From Diphasiastrum complanatum (taxonomy: Eukaryota; Streptophyta; Lycopodiopsida; Lycopodiales; Lycopodiaceae): a stretch of 64,000 nucleotides of DNA. The notes under the pieces were generated by a model. It searched no databases, was not told the origin of the DNA, and saw only the letters and a program-made list of their open reading frames with translations. The stretch lies in assembly GCA_029204225.1 (NCBI GenBank), contig CM055098.1, forward strand, positions 48,385,247 through 48,449,246, written 5' to 3'. Made by a program: the position numbers and the translations under genes. This document shows, in pieces, positions 34,084-44,263 of this stretch; the stretch's first letter is position 1; each line of letters starts with the position of its first letter.

Positions 34084-34437
34084 AAACTGGTTTCTGACTT
34101 GTTTTTGAAATACTCTCTAATTGTGCTCTTCACGGCTTAGTACTCCCCAATATATCATAAATACTCCCCATTTTGTATGATTCCAGAGGTGGGACTTTCT
34201 TTTGGCACGTGAATTGCACCTACCCTGCAATGATGATGTGATTAATAAGCAATAAGTGGTGCATTTATTTGAGGGTGTTTGAGCAAGTGAGGCCCTTGTC
34301 ATCCCAAGGGCGTAGCCTAAGGGGAACAGGGCCTCAACTTACTAGGAATGCATTAAAATGAATGCACCACTTGACGTAAAGAATTTCTGATATTTTTACT
34401 CCTATATCCTACCCTAAGTTACCATGGTCCCACTAAC

Positions 34438-34441
<4 letters not shown>

Positions 34442-34482
<41 letters not shown>
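34442..34482. repeat. (CA)n microsatellite
   Basis: About 20 CA/AC units, nearly pure. Confidence 0.9.
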
Positions 34483-34483
<1 letters not shown>

Positions 34484-35770
34484 AAATAACAAAGGAAAAA
34501 TATTAGGAATGCTTTACGTATAGGGGAAGCCCCTAGACGTGGGTGTAACTTGTTAGAGGTTTTTTTTTTTTTTTAAAGTCATAAACTGTTCTATTTTTCT
34601 TTTTGCATACATGTTAAGCAACTAGTGGTTGTTATATACAACATATTCCATTTACGGAGCTAAGCTCCTGAAAATTGAAGGCCAGGAGTTGGGATTGTTC
34701 AGGGCTCGTGTTTTCCAAAATAGTAAATACGCAGCTCTCTTTGCTTTTCCAAAAAATAATAAGTCTCAGATTTATGCTCATGTCCGTTCGATTTTTCAGA
34801 TATAGTAATAACTATCTTATGCGACTTTCCAAAAATGATAACTATAACTTACAAATTGTAACGTGTTTATTTGACTTTCAAAAAATAGTACTTGTATCTT
34901 ACAGGTTGTAAGATATTTATTGCACATGTATCTTTTGAAGAGCATCGGTGCTATATACACAACCCCATGGGTGGAGTCCATAAAGCTGAGAATTTCATGT
35001 TGTTTTTTCATGTATCACCACCTATTTGTTATGAAGCCAAAGAGAAAAAGCTTGATTCTTTATTCTTTTAGAGACAAGGCCATATAAAATATGAGCCTAA
35101 ATCAAGCATGTCTTCAAGCTTGCCATTCTTTGAAAAAATTGGGCTTTTAGTGGATGATGAGATTTAAAATGGGAGTTCTATTGACTTTTTGATGTATTTC
35201 TAAATCATCTACACACTTTAAAGATTAGAAGTTGTGCAATGATGTGGGCCCTTCCAAATAATGGTTCTTACCAAGTACATCTATTAACATACAATCTCTT
35301 TGGTATTATGTAGGAGTCAGCAAAATTCCATTCTTGTGATCTTGGGAAATTTTTGCTCCTAGATATACATTTTGTGGAGTCGATTTGAAAAGACTTTGAG
35401 TTATCATTTCTAATCGTGGCGAGCAGCTAGAACAAGGTGAAACTAGAATAACAAAATATCATCAAGCAATATTGCACAAGCTTTGAAAGCCAAGAAGAGC
35501 ATTGCCAAGGCCTCCTCACACAGTAGCCCTATCTCCCTCAAGCACAATTTGCAAGCTATATCCTCAAATAGAGCCTAGAGTGTGTCTAAAACTAGGGGGC
35601 GAGCAAGGGGGGAAAGGGAGGAGGTCCATATGGGCTCATCAACAGGAAGGGGGACTTGAAGTGCGCATGGAAAAGGGAGAAAAGGTCCAGAAGGGAGGAG
35701 GCAAGGTTTTGAGGACGAAGGAGCCCTTTAAATAGAAGGAATCCTCAAAGCTAAGAAGCTTGGTAGAAAA

Positions 35771-35787
35771 GGGGGGGGGGGGGGGGG
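35771..35787. repeat. Poly(G) run, 17 bases
   Basis: Uninterrupted G run in otherwise purine-rich sequence. Length may be affected by sequencing or assembly error. Confidence 0.8.
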
Positions 35788-35964
35788 ATAGTCACAACAA
35801 GAGCCATGTAAGATAGGGGTAAAAAGTGACAATGCTGGGAGGGGGCAATGATTAAGGACAAACAATGGGCAACAAGAGAGCAGTAGGGGGTAAGGGATGC
35901 CCAAGCTTTCGTTGACCACAAGGGTAGTACAGATGGACTATGACAAAAGAGGCCATTTCTCTGC

Positions 35965-37754
35965 CTAGAGGAAGTGGCGGAGCAGCTTGGCTACAGAGTC
36001 AAGAAGGGCATGAGTGCTAGCAAAAACAAAAGAGAAAGGACAGGGTACGCAACAAGAATGTGGTGGACAACCAAGACTCTGGTCGATGTCTTGTAGATCT
36101 TTGAACAATAGTCGGTTGCTGAGATGATAATTTTTCTTGTTGTGCGACAAGGATATCTTCGATGTCCGTTGAAACAGTCGTAGGTCGAGGCCTGTCGATG
36201 GTGATGGGAGTCGTTGGGATGAATTTTTGCATTGGCTGCTTTTGCTTGAAGTCAAAAAATTTGTCTTTGAGGAAGATGACATCTCGACTAACTGAGATTG
36301 GGCTTGTTTCGACATAAAAAATTTTACATGCCTTGTGTGATGTCTAGTATCCAATGAAGATATTCCTGCAGCTAACTGGGTCAAGCTTCTTTCTCAGATA
36401 AGAGGGAATTTGTACATAGCAAAGATAGCCAAACACTTGGAGGTGTCGTACACTCAGTTTGTAGCCATAGAAAGCTTCGAAGAGAGTCTTTGAGTCGACT
36501 GCTTTGGTACTTGAATAGTTTTGTAGATAGCAAGCTCTTGAAATAGCTTCATCCCAAAAGTTCTTGGTGAGTTGAGCATTTGGCATCATCAATATTGTTG
36601 CATTTAGCAATATTCAGTTCTTCCTTTCGGCTACTCCATTCTGCTGTGGTGTGTAGCTGGTAGTGAACTGATGATGAATGACGAATGATGTCAAATAGTC
36701 AAACACTTTGTTTGACAGAAACTCTCCACCGCTGTCAGTACAAAGGGTTTTGAGTCATTGACCAATCTATGTCTCAGCGAACTGTCTGAAAGTTTAAAAC
36801 AATTAAAAGCCTCGGACTTGTTCTTGATGAATATAATGATGGTAAATCTAGAATAATCATCAATAAAAGTGACAAAATATAGTGCAAACCCAAAGAGAGA
36901 ATATTCATAGGGCCGCACAAATCGCTATGTATTAATTCTAGAATGGACTTAGCTCTAGTGGCTTGTCCCGATTCGCGAATCGCGATTCGCTGCATCTATG
37001 ACTTGAATATAATCTATTTCTTGATTTAGTTTGTTTGCCTAGTAGGCACTGATGTTGGAGATGGCTCTGATGAATTATTAGCTCTGATACCACTCTGTGG
37101 GGAAACTTCTTAAACGAGATTCCAACCAACATGAGAAAGACAATGAATACTATGAAGAACAATGATAACTGTGTTAAGGAGGATCGTGGATTACTTGGAG
37201 AACGAAGATTAAGAACTGTTCAGTTTGTGTTGAATATGATTATCAATGTAGGAGTCTTAGACTACCATGAAGAGAAATTGTGAAACAATTAGGCGTCTGT
37301 GACAGTCGTGCAATTTTTTGATACTGATATTCTGATACAAAGAAATGTAAGCGCAATTAGGTGTCAAAGACAGCCATACATTTCTCTGTTATGATACTAT
37401 TTCAAGGAAAGAGTGAGAGTTAATGAACATTCAACAAGAATGCGAAGAGATGGAACAATAGCGATTCTGTATTAAAGTTGTAGTAACAACGATCAGATCA
37501 CAATACAATTGCGTTGATAAGCACATGATCCTACTTACAGAAATAAAACAATAGCTATCGCTCTGAATATTTTATCTCGCTCTCTATAATCACCTACACT
37601 GAGGAGTCAGCTACTATGAAGACCCATTTTTGGGTCTTTTGATCTCTAATGGAGTATCTTCATGCATCCTATCGCATCATCAATTGCTCATCTACTTATA
37701 GCAGTTGGTAGATCTTGTGTTATTCTAATTTTACAATTACAAGATCATTTAACA
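35965..37754 (-). mobile_element. Copia element C: LTR, primer site, partial integrase
   Basis: Minus strand. An LTR of about 659 bp (37754 to 37096) begins TGTTAAATG and ends CCCCACA. It is followed by primer site TGGTATCAGAGC (37092-37081), complementary to initiator-Met tRNA in many plant Copia elements. Gag and protease are deleted: CLLGKQTK of the pre-integrase domain comes almost at once. Then LELIHSDLCGPM, a YILS..DD.S-type core, and FWDEAISRACYLQNYSSTKA with LRKKLDPVSCRNIFIGY (36610-36344). The linker reaches 35965, where the element stops before the RT. No second LTR was found. Confidence 0.8.
36344..36610 (-). pseudogene. Copia C integrase C-terminal region
   Basis: 88 codons: AQLTKNFWDEAISRACYLQN, KTLFEAFYGYKLSVRHLQVF, GYLCYVQIPSYLRKKLDPVS, IFIGY. 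This is the standard Copia block after the integrase catalytic core. Open in frame but without its neighbours. Confidence 0.85.
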
Positions 37755-37929
37755 ACTGTTTAATTGACTAATTAGGACAGTCATTACTGGAGCGTGATGA
37801 CGTAGATAGTCTATACTTAGATTCCTGTGTAAATCTGCAGACCTTCGTATTTTTTGAGAGGGTTGTCACATATCTGAAAGTGCGTAAAATGGACTAAAAC
37901 CTTCAGTGAACACCTTGTCGTCTTTTTTG

Positions 37930-39950
37930 CAAAACCTCTAGTACTCAGAAAAGTCCGAAAGTGAAGTGGTCTTTGTCAGATTTTTCGCCTGTTGCGACAA
38001 AAATGAAAAAGGAATCTTGACAAAAGGCCCTTTTTGTGTTTAAACTTCCTCTAATGTATTCCATTATGTCAGCGGCCAATTCTGGTACTGTATCAATATA
38101 AAACAAGGCAGCATCCGGTAGTTCATCATGGGGTTGGATTGTAGTTTCCTTCTCTTTAATTTGTGACACATGATCTGCCATATAATGCTGCTTATCCTTG
38201 CGAACCACTATCTGAAAATCAAACTCCAACAGCAGAAGCAACCATCGAGTAATCTGCCATGTGTTGCAAGTTTTATTAACAAGATAAAACAAGGGTTGAT
38301 GGTCCGTATAAAATGCAAAATGGGTGGCCATCAAATAATGTCTAAACTTCTTAACCGCATTAATCATAGCCAGTGCCTCCCACCCTGTGGTTTAATAGTT
38401 CATCTCTGACTCACTGAGTTGTCAGTTGGCAAATCGGATTGGAAAATCTTTTTTACACTCTCCCAGCTGGGTTAAGACAACTCCAATTGCATACTTTGAT
38501 GCATCCGTATGCACATGAAATTCTATTGGGCAATTGTAAGATTGGTGCTGAGACCAATGCATCCTTAAGTTTCTGGAACGTCTGTAAGGCTTCCTTCGTC
38601 CAATGTGATTCTGTTGTCAGCTTGTAGTTTGGTCTTGCTAACTCCGCAAAATCTCAAATGAATACCTGGTAATAGTTAGCATGACCCATATAAACATAGA
38701 CACCGCAAATCATCCCTGGTGGTGGCAGATCAACAATGACCCTTATCTTGGATAGATTAGTGGCGATTCTATGTCTTGATACTATGTGGCCCAATATCAG
38801 GCCATGTGTCACTTGTTCTTCTGGCTCCTGACTTTGATTAGGTTCTCTTTGTGCTTGTGGCATCATGATTACCACGTCGTCTAAGGTATAGTCCTTGAAA
38901 GTTTCTGGCATCTTGTGAACTAGCATTCTCGACAGGACTCCTCCTTCAGCATGTTGATATTAGCGTGACATGTAATCTTTGGATTTTTAGTCATCTGATT
39001 GGATGATGACGCTGCATTTGGTTCCACTTGGATTGACTTCAAGGCGTTTAGTACTTTCTTTTTTTCTGTTTTTCTTTTTTATCAACATAGTTGTATACCT
39101 CCTTGTTATCTTTATTTGGAACTGGATGGATATTCATTTCATGATTACGAACATCAATATCCACCGTAGCTATTGCTTCTTTGGGTAGATCACTCCAACG
39201 GATCACCTGATTGTAGGGTTGCTTCAACTGATGTTTCTTGTTGATGGGTGCCTTGGGTGGTTCTACCTTGAAAACCTTAGCCATTGGTGCTTTCTACAAT
39301 AGTTGAGCATATATTTTTCGCATTTCGTACCAATCAGGATCCACGTGTTCTAGGACTTGTTCATCTGTTAGCTCAACTTCTTCGTCATATGAAAAGGCAT
39401 GCTGATAGGGCACTAGGTCATCTTCGACTTGGTATCGGCTCTGCTGCTAGCCATGCCACATTAATAATGTTCACTCTAAAGGACATCAGCGTGTCTAGAA
39501 TGTAACCCTTTGGTGATGAGGTGCTAGAATCTGAATCTGAATTTGGTTGACGTGCTTGGCCAGCCATGCAATCAATTGTTGCTAATGCGTTCGTCCATTG
39601 CACAATATCTGTTTTGGAGTCATAATGACCCCCCTTGGCTGCCTTGGGCGATCAATTGCGTGATCAGTGGTGGACGATCCGTCATCAACAATGGGTGTAA
39701 TCGATTTCACCGCCCACGTAGTTGGATCCACCTTTGCAGCCTACTCTCAGTTTTTAAAGGTGAGTTTCCCGGTCCCCCAGTCACGAATCACTTGCGTGAC
39801 TCTCAACGAAGGTCTTCCAAGTAAAACGCGATAAGCGGAAGGGGATTATGGGATTTTTATTACCATGAAGGTGATTACGAACTACACTCCTGCTATCTTT
39901 ACCGGGATGTCTTCAACCACACCTTTTGGTTTTACACATAATTGATCCAC
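37930..39950 (-). mobile_element. Gypsy (Ty3-type) element A: protease end, RT end, RNase H
   Basis: Minus strand. Protease C-terminus YRVLLGRPSLRVTQVIRDWG at about 39835-39770. Then a polyprotein spacer (VEPPKAPINKKHQLKQPYNQ region, 39284-39048). RT palm end with YTLDDVVIM (Asp-Asp at 38876-38881), LILGHIVSRHRIA and MGHANYYQVFI (38926-38654). RT/RNase H block FHVHTDASKYAIGVVLTQLG (about 38520-38460) and KKFRHYLMATHFAFYTDHQP, LFYLVNKT, RWLLLLLEFDFQI (38367-38170). The RT fingers are deleted between spacer and palm. Integrase and LTRs not seen. The region left of 37930 passes straight into Copia C's LTR, so one element is nested in or joined to the other. Confidence 0.8.
37945..38367 (-). pseudogene. 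Gypsy A RNase H domain
   Basis: 140 codons starting in INAVKKFRHYLMATHFAFYT with DHQPLFYLVNK and the RWLLLLLEFDF block, followed by HYMADHVSQ (the Ala-Asp of the RNase H end). It degrades the RNA strand of the replication hybrid in an active element. Confidence 0.85.
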
Positions 39951-40770
39951 TAACTTGATGGCAAATATCGCTGCCTGAACCCTTGCAAAACCAATTTATG
40001 ATACAAAGTAGTTTGATGCCCAAGTTGATGCCCGATCCTCCACTATAAGATAGACTACCACAACTTTGACAGCTATTGCCTTTACAAATATCAATGCAAC
40101 TGTTGAAAATGTCCTGGACAAGTTTGAAAGAGTTGGTCAAAAACAGTAGATATAGATGAATAAAATGCAAGCTGAGTTTGAAGCAAAGATCAAAACATTG
40201 GAGGACCAACATGCTCAGATTACCAAGAGTGCCCAACTATGAAGAGATGAGAATGACTGATACTTACCAATGAATGATTGACCTTCTACATCTAGAGTCT
40301 ATTCAAACCTGCAATTTGAAAAGAAAAAAGATCATATTATGAGGCGGTGGATCACAAAGCACTTAGACATTTGATATTTTTGAATCATTTGCAATTGACT
40401 TGAGTAATCTATCAAGATTGAATGGTTGCTATTTTCTTGCAAGAGATGCTAGGAATAGAGCATTCAACTCAAAAGAGTATTTGGGGTACTCAGAATTGAG
40501 TTAAAGTCATTTTTATCTTGATGGATCTCCTAAGAGATTTGTAGGATGAATTGTTATACCTTAGTTTTTCTTAAATCTAGGTGTATTTGTACCAAGAAGC
40601 ATTTATGATAGGTCTACAAGTAGTTGTGGATAGTCTTGGACTAAAATTGTTTGTTTCTTTAACTTTTGAACATTGATTTCCAATGTAAGGTGACATTTCA
40701 CACAATGATTCATGTAAATTGAGATTACATGAAGGTGATGTTGTAGAGAAAAACGATATCGAGAACATCA

Positions 40771-41230
40771 ATGCTATGATACCACTGTTGACAGTTGCTT
40801 GGATGTGAGTTCGATGCTATCTGTTGGTCTACTGCCTGCTAGAACATATCTACAATCTTCCAAAACGTGGATAGACACTATTGACCTATGTTGTAAATTT
40901 TTTTGATTTATTTAACAAGATAAAACCAGTATGCAGAATGAATAGTAAACATTTGATTGCGAACAGATAACAATCGAAAATCAAAGCATTCAAGATAACA
41001 AAATCATATGCATAACATCTATTGCATTATCAGTGAATTTCTTGAGCGTTGTTGTGACAAATCCACCAACACGTCGGCATAAGAGGCACTATCTCTCTCA
41101 CAATCTGTATATAGTCGTCTCACTTACTAGCGCTTAGCTCACATTGGCATTCAACCAAATTGATGCTCAACCTATTCTCTCATGTTTGATTTGTTTATAT
41201 GGATAGAGAGAAGAAGGTTTAATCTGATCT
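40771..41230 (-). repeat. Copia primer site and probable LTR (minus strand)
   Basis: TGGTATCATAGCAT at 40784-40771 on the minus strand is a one-mismatch initiator-Met primer site. The LTR would run from 40785 up to about 41230 and contains a TATA-like CATATAAACAAATC near 41200. The open frames at 41235-41540, between this LTR and the RNase H end of Copia D, are uninformative. It may be the 3' LTR of Copia D doubling as the 5' LTR of another copy. Confidence 0.4.
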
Positions 41231-41542
41231 GAGATTACAAGAACGACTGATTAAGCACGTCTTGAATGATATCCAGATTGTTCCTGTGAAGGGTGACGTC
41301 CTCCTTGTACTTTTTCAATCTCCTTTGTACTTTGAAGCATAAGATCCGTCGCCTTTCGGTCTTCGTGTCTTCCTTCGTCCTTGCCATTGAGCTTTCCTGG
41401 GTCCATGAACATTTCTTCATGATGTTCGGGTATCATCCAGTCAACGAACATTTGACCGTCGTCTGTAGGTCGTCAGTCCTCAAAGCTTTGGTCTTCACGT
41501 CCGGGTAGCTCCCTTGCGTTTCTGCGGACTTCAGCTCTAAAG

Positions 41543-42767
41543 CTAGTTGTGGCTCAAAACAAATTGTTTCTTTAGCTCCCTCTCAAAGCGTGGTAGCTTT
41601 ATAACTCCTAGACTTCTCCTCTGCCCCTCAAACAAACCTTTGTCTAAGGCCTTGGTGAAGATGTCTACCACCATTTGCTTTGTTCCAATGAAGCTGGTCT
41701 TCAGCTCATTTCTGGTGACTAGGTCCCTTATCAAATGGTACTCAACTGCAATGTTTTTTGTCCTTGAGTGAAACATGGGATCCTTCGTCAAGTGTATTGC
41801 AAAAGCATCATCCATCTGCAAAACTAGAGGCTCTTTGGTGTTCTCACATAGTCCATCAAGGAACTGTTTGAGATAACTTCGTCGGCCATCTTCGTGGCTC
41901 TAACGTATTCTGCTTCACAGGATGACTGAGTTGTAATGGTCTGCTTCTTGCTGACCCAGAGAATTGTTATGCTTGCTACAATGGTACACCCTCCTGAGAC
42001 ACTTTTATAGTCGTCCTTGAGTGATGCCCAACTTGCATCGTTGTAGGAGTGCATTTGGAACCCTGCATCACGAGAATAACATAGCTCATAATCCTTCGTC
42101 TGCTAAAGGTACTGTAAAATTCGCTTTGCAATCTTCCAGTGTGCTAAATCGTGCTGAATTGGCTCATTCTAAACATGGCATAAGCTATGTCGGGGTGTGT
42201 GTTGTTTGCTAGGTACATTAAAGATCCAATCAGCCTCCTGTAGGGCATGTGCTGCATAATCTCTTTCTCTTCTTCAGTCTCCAAACAATCTTTGTTCGTC
42301 AGGATTGTTCCTGCAAGCATTGAGGTATTTGCCTCTTTACAATCTGTCATCCTGAAATCATCAAGGATTTTTTGGATGTATCTTGATTGATGAAGGTATA
42401 TCTTTCCTTTGTCATAGCTGCGGTTGATTTGCAAGCCTAGATAGCATTTGGCTTCTCCTAGGTATGTTATCTCGAAATGTTTTGCGATCTCACTCTTCAC
42501 TCCTACAATCAGCTCTTCGCTTCTGCATAGTATCAGGGTGTTGTACACATACACAACAACAATGATGATCTTCCCATGTGTGATCCTTGTATAAACATTG
42601 GAATCAGCCATCAGTGGTTCGAATCCCAAGGATCTCAGGGCATGATCTTTTTTTTCACACCATTGTCATGCGGATTGCTTCAAACCATAGATACTTCTGT
42701 GCATTCGACATGCATAGGTAGGAAGTGAGTCGAAGATGTAACCTAGAGGTTGATCCATGTAGACTTT
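41543..42767 (-). mobile_element. Copia element D, 3' half (RT C-terminal part and RNase H), split by an insertion
   Basis: Minus strand. After the break, VYMDQPLGYIFDSLP (42760-42720), then CRMHRSIYGLKQSA, RT palm with YVYN in place of YVDD (42551-42540), KCYLGLQINRSYDKGKIYLH, YRRLIGSLMYLANNTHPDIA (42144-42629). RNase H: YNDASWASLKDDYKSVSGGC, ILWVSKKQTITTQSSCEAEY (41824-42054); end MVVDIFTKALDKGLFEGQRR (41543-41821). The catalytic aspartates of the RT are lost. The 5' part continues at 47296-48030 on the other side of the inserted element. Confidence 0.88.
42144..42629 (-). pseudogene. Copia D reverse transcriptase, catalytic YVDD changed to YVYN
   Basis: 161-codon open stretch with typical Copia RT sequence on both sides of the active site, but both catalytic aspartates are replaced (Tyr and Asn at 42540-42545). 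The open frame with a dead active site indicates old, inactive sequence. Confidence 0.85.
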
Positions 42768-43466
42768 TGTGAAGAATCGCCAAAAATTGGCAAATCTAGC
42801 TTGATCAAAAACCATGTAGAATAGTGTAAATTGTGTACACAAGTGGGTCCCACACATGTGAGGCCATGATGCCACATGGGAAACCCATCCTAATGTAGGT
42901 TAGGTCAAGTCAAGAGAGTTGGTCATGTCTATTTAGTCGTCATCCCTACTTTATAGGACCTACACCTAAGTTTAAGGTGAAAATTTGACCAACTAGCTAC
43001 CTACCAAACATAACTCTAGGATCTAGGCTAGGGTTTCATTTTAGGTCAAGGAGAGTGAGTTAACTTCCTTATTACATGCTGGAAATCCACCTAACTTCAA
43101 GAAGGAAGTCGAATTTGCTATGTATTCCCTCTCTCCATAGTGAGAAGATAGAAAATTTTTGGAGCTCATTGGCAATCTCAAGCTAGTTCACTATGTACAT
43201 TGAGTTTTTGTGATCCAAATGAAACCAAATCGATTTCTACTTGTTTCTCAGGTTGAAGGCCGTACTAAAGCCTGTAGTACACACGTGTGGACTCGGATTT
43301 CAATGTTGATCAATGCTTTTGATTGTTAATGCTTGTTGTTTGTCAAATTGCCAATCTAGATCAACTTTTTTGTGTCTAGTTTTTTGATAGATTGTTAAGC
43401 AAGCATCCAATCACTCTTGTGGATATTTTGTAGATCCATTTATGGTCCTAAAGTAAAGTACTTTCA
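42768..43466 (+). repeat. 5' LTR of the Gag-protease element
   Basis: 699 bp, TG...CA ends. Contains CTACTTTATAGGACC (TATA-like, about 42950) and a GGGTCCCACACATGTGAGG stretch. Nearly identical to 46597-47295. Confidence 0.93.
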
Positions 43467-43468
43467 TA

Positions 43469-43481
43469 TGGTATCAGATCC
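43469..43481 (+). promoter_or_regulatory. Primer-binding site of the Gag-protease element
   Basis: TGGTATCAGATCC two bases after the 5' LTR, complementary to the 3' end of initiator-Met tRNA. Confidence 0.85.
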
Positions 43482-43904
43482 AAGTACAAGAGCATAAGCC
43501 ATTGATCTAATGCAAATCCATTTTTAGCAAGTTTTGGTGCTAAAAACTAGTATTGGGAGGGCAAGGTAGAATCTTGATTTTGGTGAGGGTATTTGATCCC
43601 AAACTTGGTAGGGGTCCAAATCCGTACTATCCACATGTGTGGGCACCTCTGAACCTGCATTTAATGCATGGTATTCATTTGATCCAAAGAAATTCAATTT
43701 GTGAGCTTTTGATGTAATTTTTGGTGGAAATCTTAGGATAAGCTACCAAGATTGAGTGCCATTGATTAGATTTGACTTAGGGTCATGAGATCTAATTAAT
43801 CTAGGCTGAAATCAGGTCCTCTAAAATTGTTTTACAGGTCTTGAAAGTACATCAAAAAGTGTGAAAGAGATCAAGTCATTTTTTTGTCCAAAAATAGCAA
43901 GATT

Positions 43905-44250
43905 TGATTGTAAGTAGATTTCACATCATCTTATCTTCATTCCAACTTTGTGAGGGAGTGCTAGAACTGAGATTATACGTCCATTTGTTGGCTTAGAAAT
44001 CTAATTTGAGTGAAAAACTACAAGAGAAAGACCTTAGTGAGTTTCTAGAGACAATCAAATCCATTTCTTGGGAAGATTTGTTTGAAAGTAGTTTTCATTT
44101 CATCTTATCTTCATTCCAGCTTTGTGAGGGAGTGATAGAACTGTGATTATAAGTGCATTTGTTGGACTAGAAATCAAATTTGAGTGAAACACTGCAAGTG
44201 TGAGACCTTTGTGAGTTTCAAGTCAATCAAATCTATTTCTTGTTTGTAGA
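43905..44250. repeat. Tandem duplication of about 165-175 bp in the element leader
   Basis: AGATTTGATTGTAAGTAGAT...CATCTTATCTTCATTCCA...TTTGTGAGGGAGTG... at about 43910 recurs from about 44083 with small changes. The second copy ends just before the Gag start. Confidence 0.8.
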
Positions 44251-44263
44251 AGTCACTAGTAAG

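Larger units (their letters stand above)
31500..34125 (-). mobile_element. LINE with restriction-like endonuclease (RLE class), 5' truncated
   Basis: Minus-strand non-LTR retrotransposon unrelated in layout to the EEP LINEs. RT: ASGGVRPIVVGECIYRLVAR (about 33620-33560), QVDVANAFNSVSH (motif A), QRDPLGGPLFALA (motif B), IADD (motif C, Ala-Asp-Asp at 33132-33140), NKSKCVAW (motif D). After a thumb/linker, a finger CSCGHVLNSLGTHLMRC (about 32160-32110) precedes a nuclease-like region: RRVDLVLSRDG...GDVIVDP, Gln-Glu-Lys-Glu-Arg-Asp-Tyr, then DFIPFALETYG (to about 31760). A C-terminal Cys-His finger plus PD-(D/E)XK-like nuclease is typical of early-branching RLE LINEs (R2, R4, CRE, NeSL, Hero groups). 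Frameshifts near 33440, 32170 and 31980 and a stop near 32965 inactivate it. N-terminal fingers are absent. Confidence 0.78.
34126..35960. other. Unassigned intergenic stretch with simple repeats
   Basis: No recognised coding sequence. Contains an inverted repeat AAGTGGTGCATTTATTT / AAAATGAATGCACCACTT (about 34256-34373), a (CA)n tract, poly(T) at 34560-34575, a loose repeat of TTTCCAAAAATAGTAA-like units at 34705-34895, and poly(G) at 35771-35787. Confidence 0.45.

Noticed and set aside
40047-40250. Plus-strand coiled-coil frame (VENVLDKFERVGQK, MQAEFEAKIKTLEDQHAQ) as Gag
   Set aside because: Short, interrupted by stops, and without Gag core motifs; could be Gypsy Gag debris but not supportable.
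43469-43481. Possible tRNA gene from the TGGTATCAGA match
   Set aside because: Position directly after an LTR makes it a primer-binding site. The same holds for 37081-37092 and 40771-40784; no tRNA fold is present.
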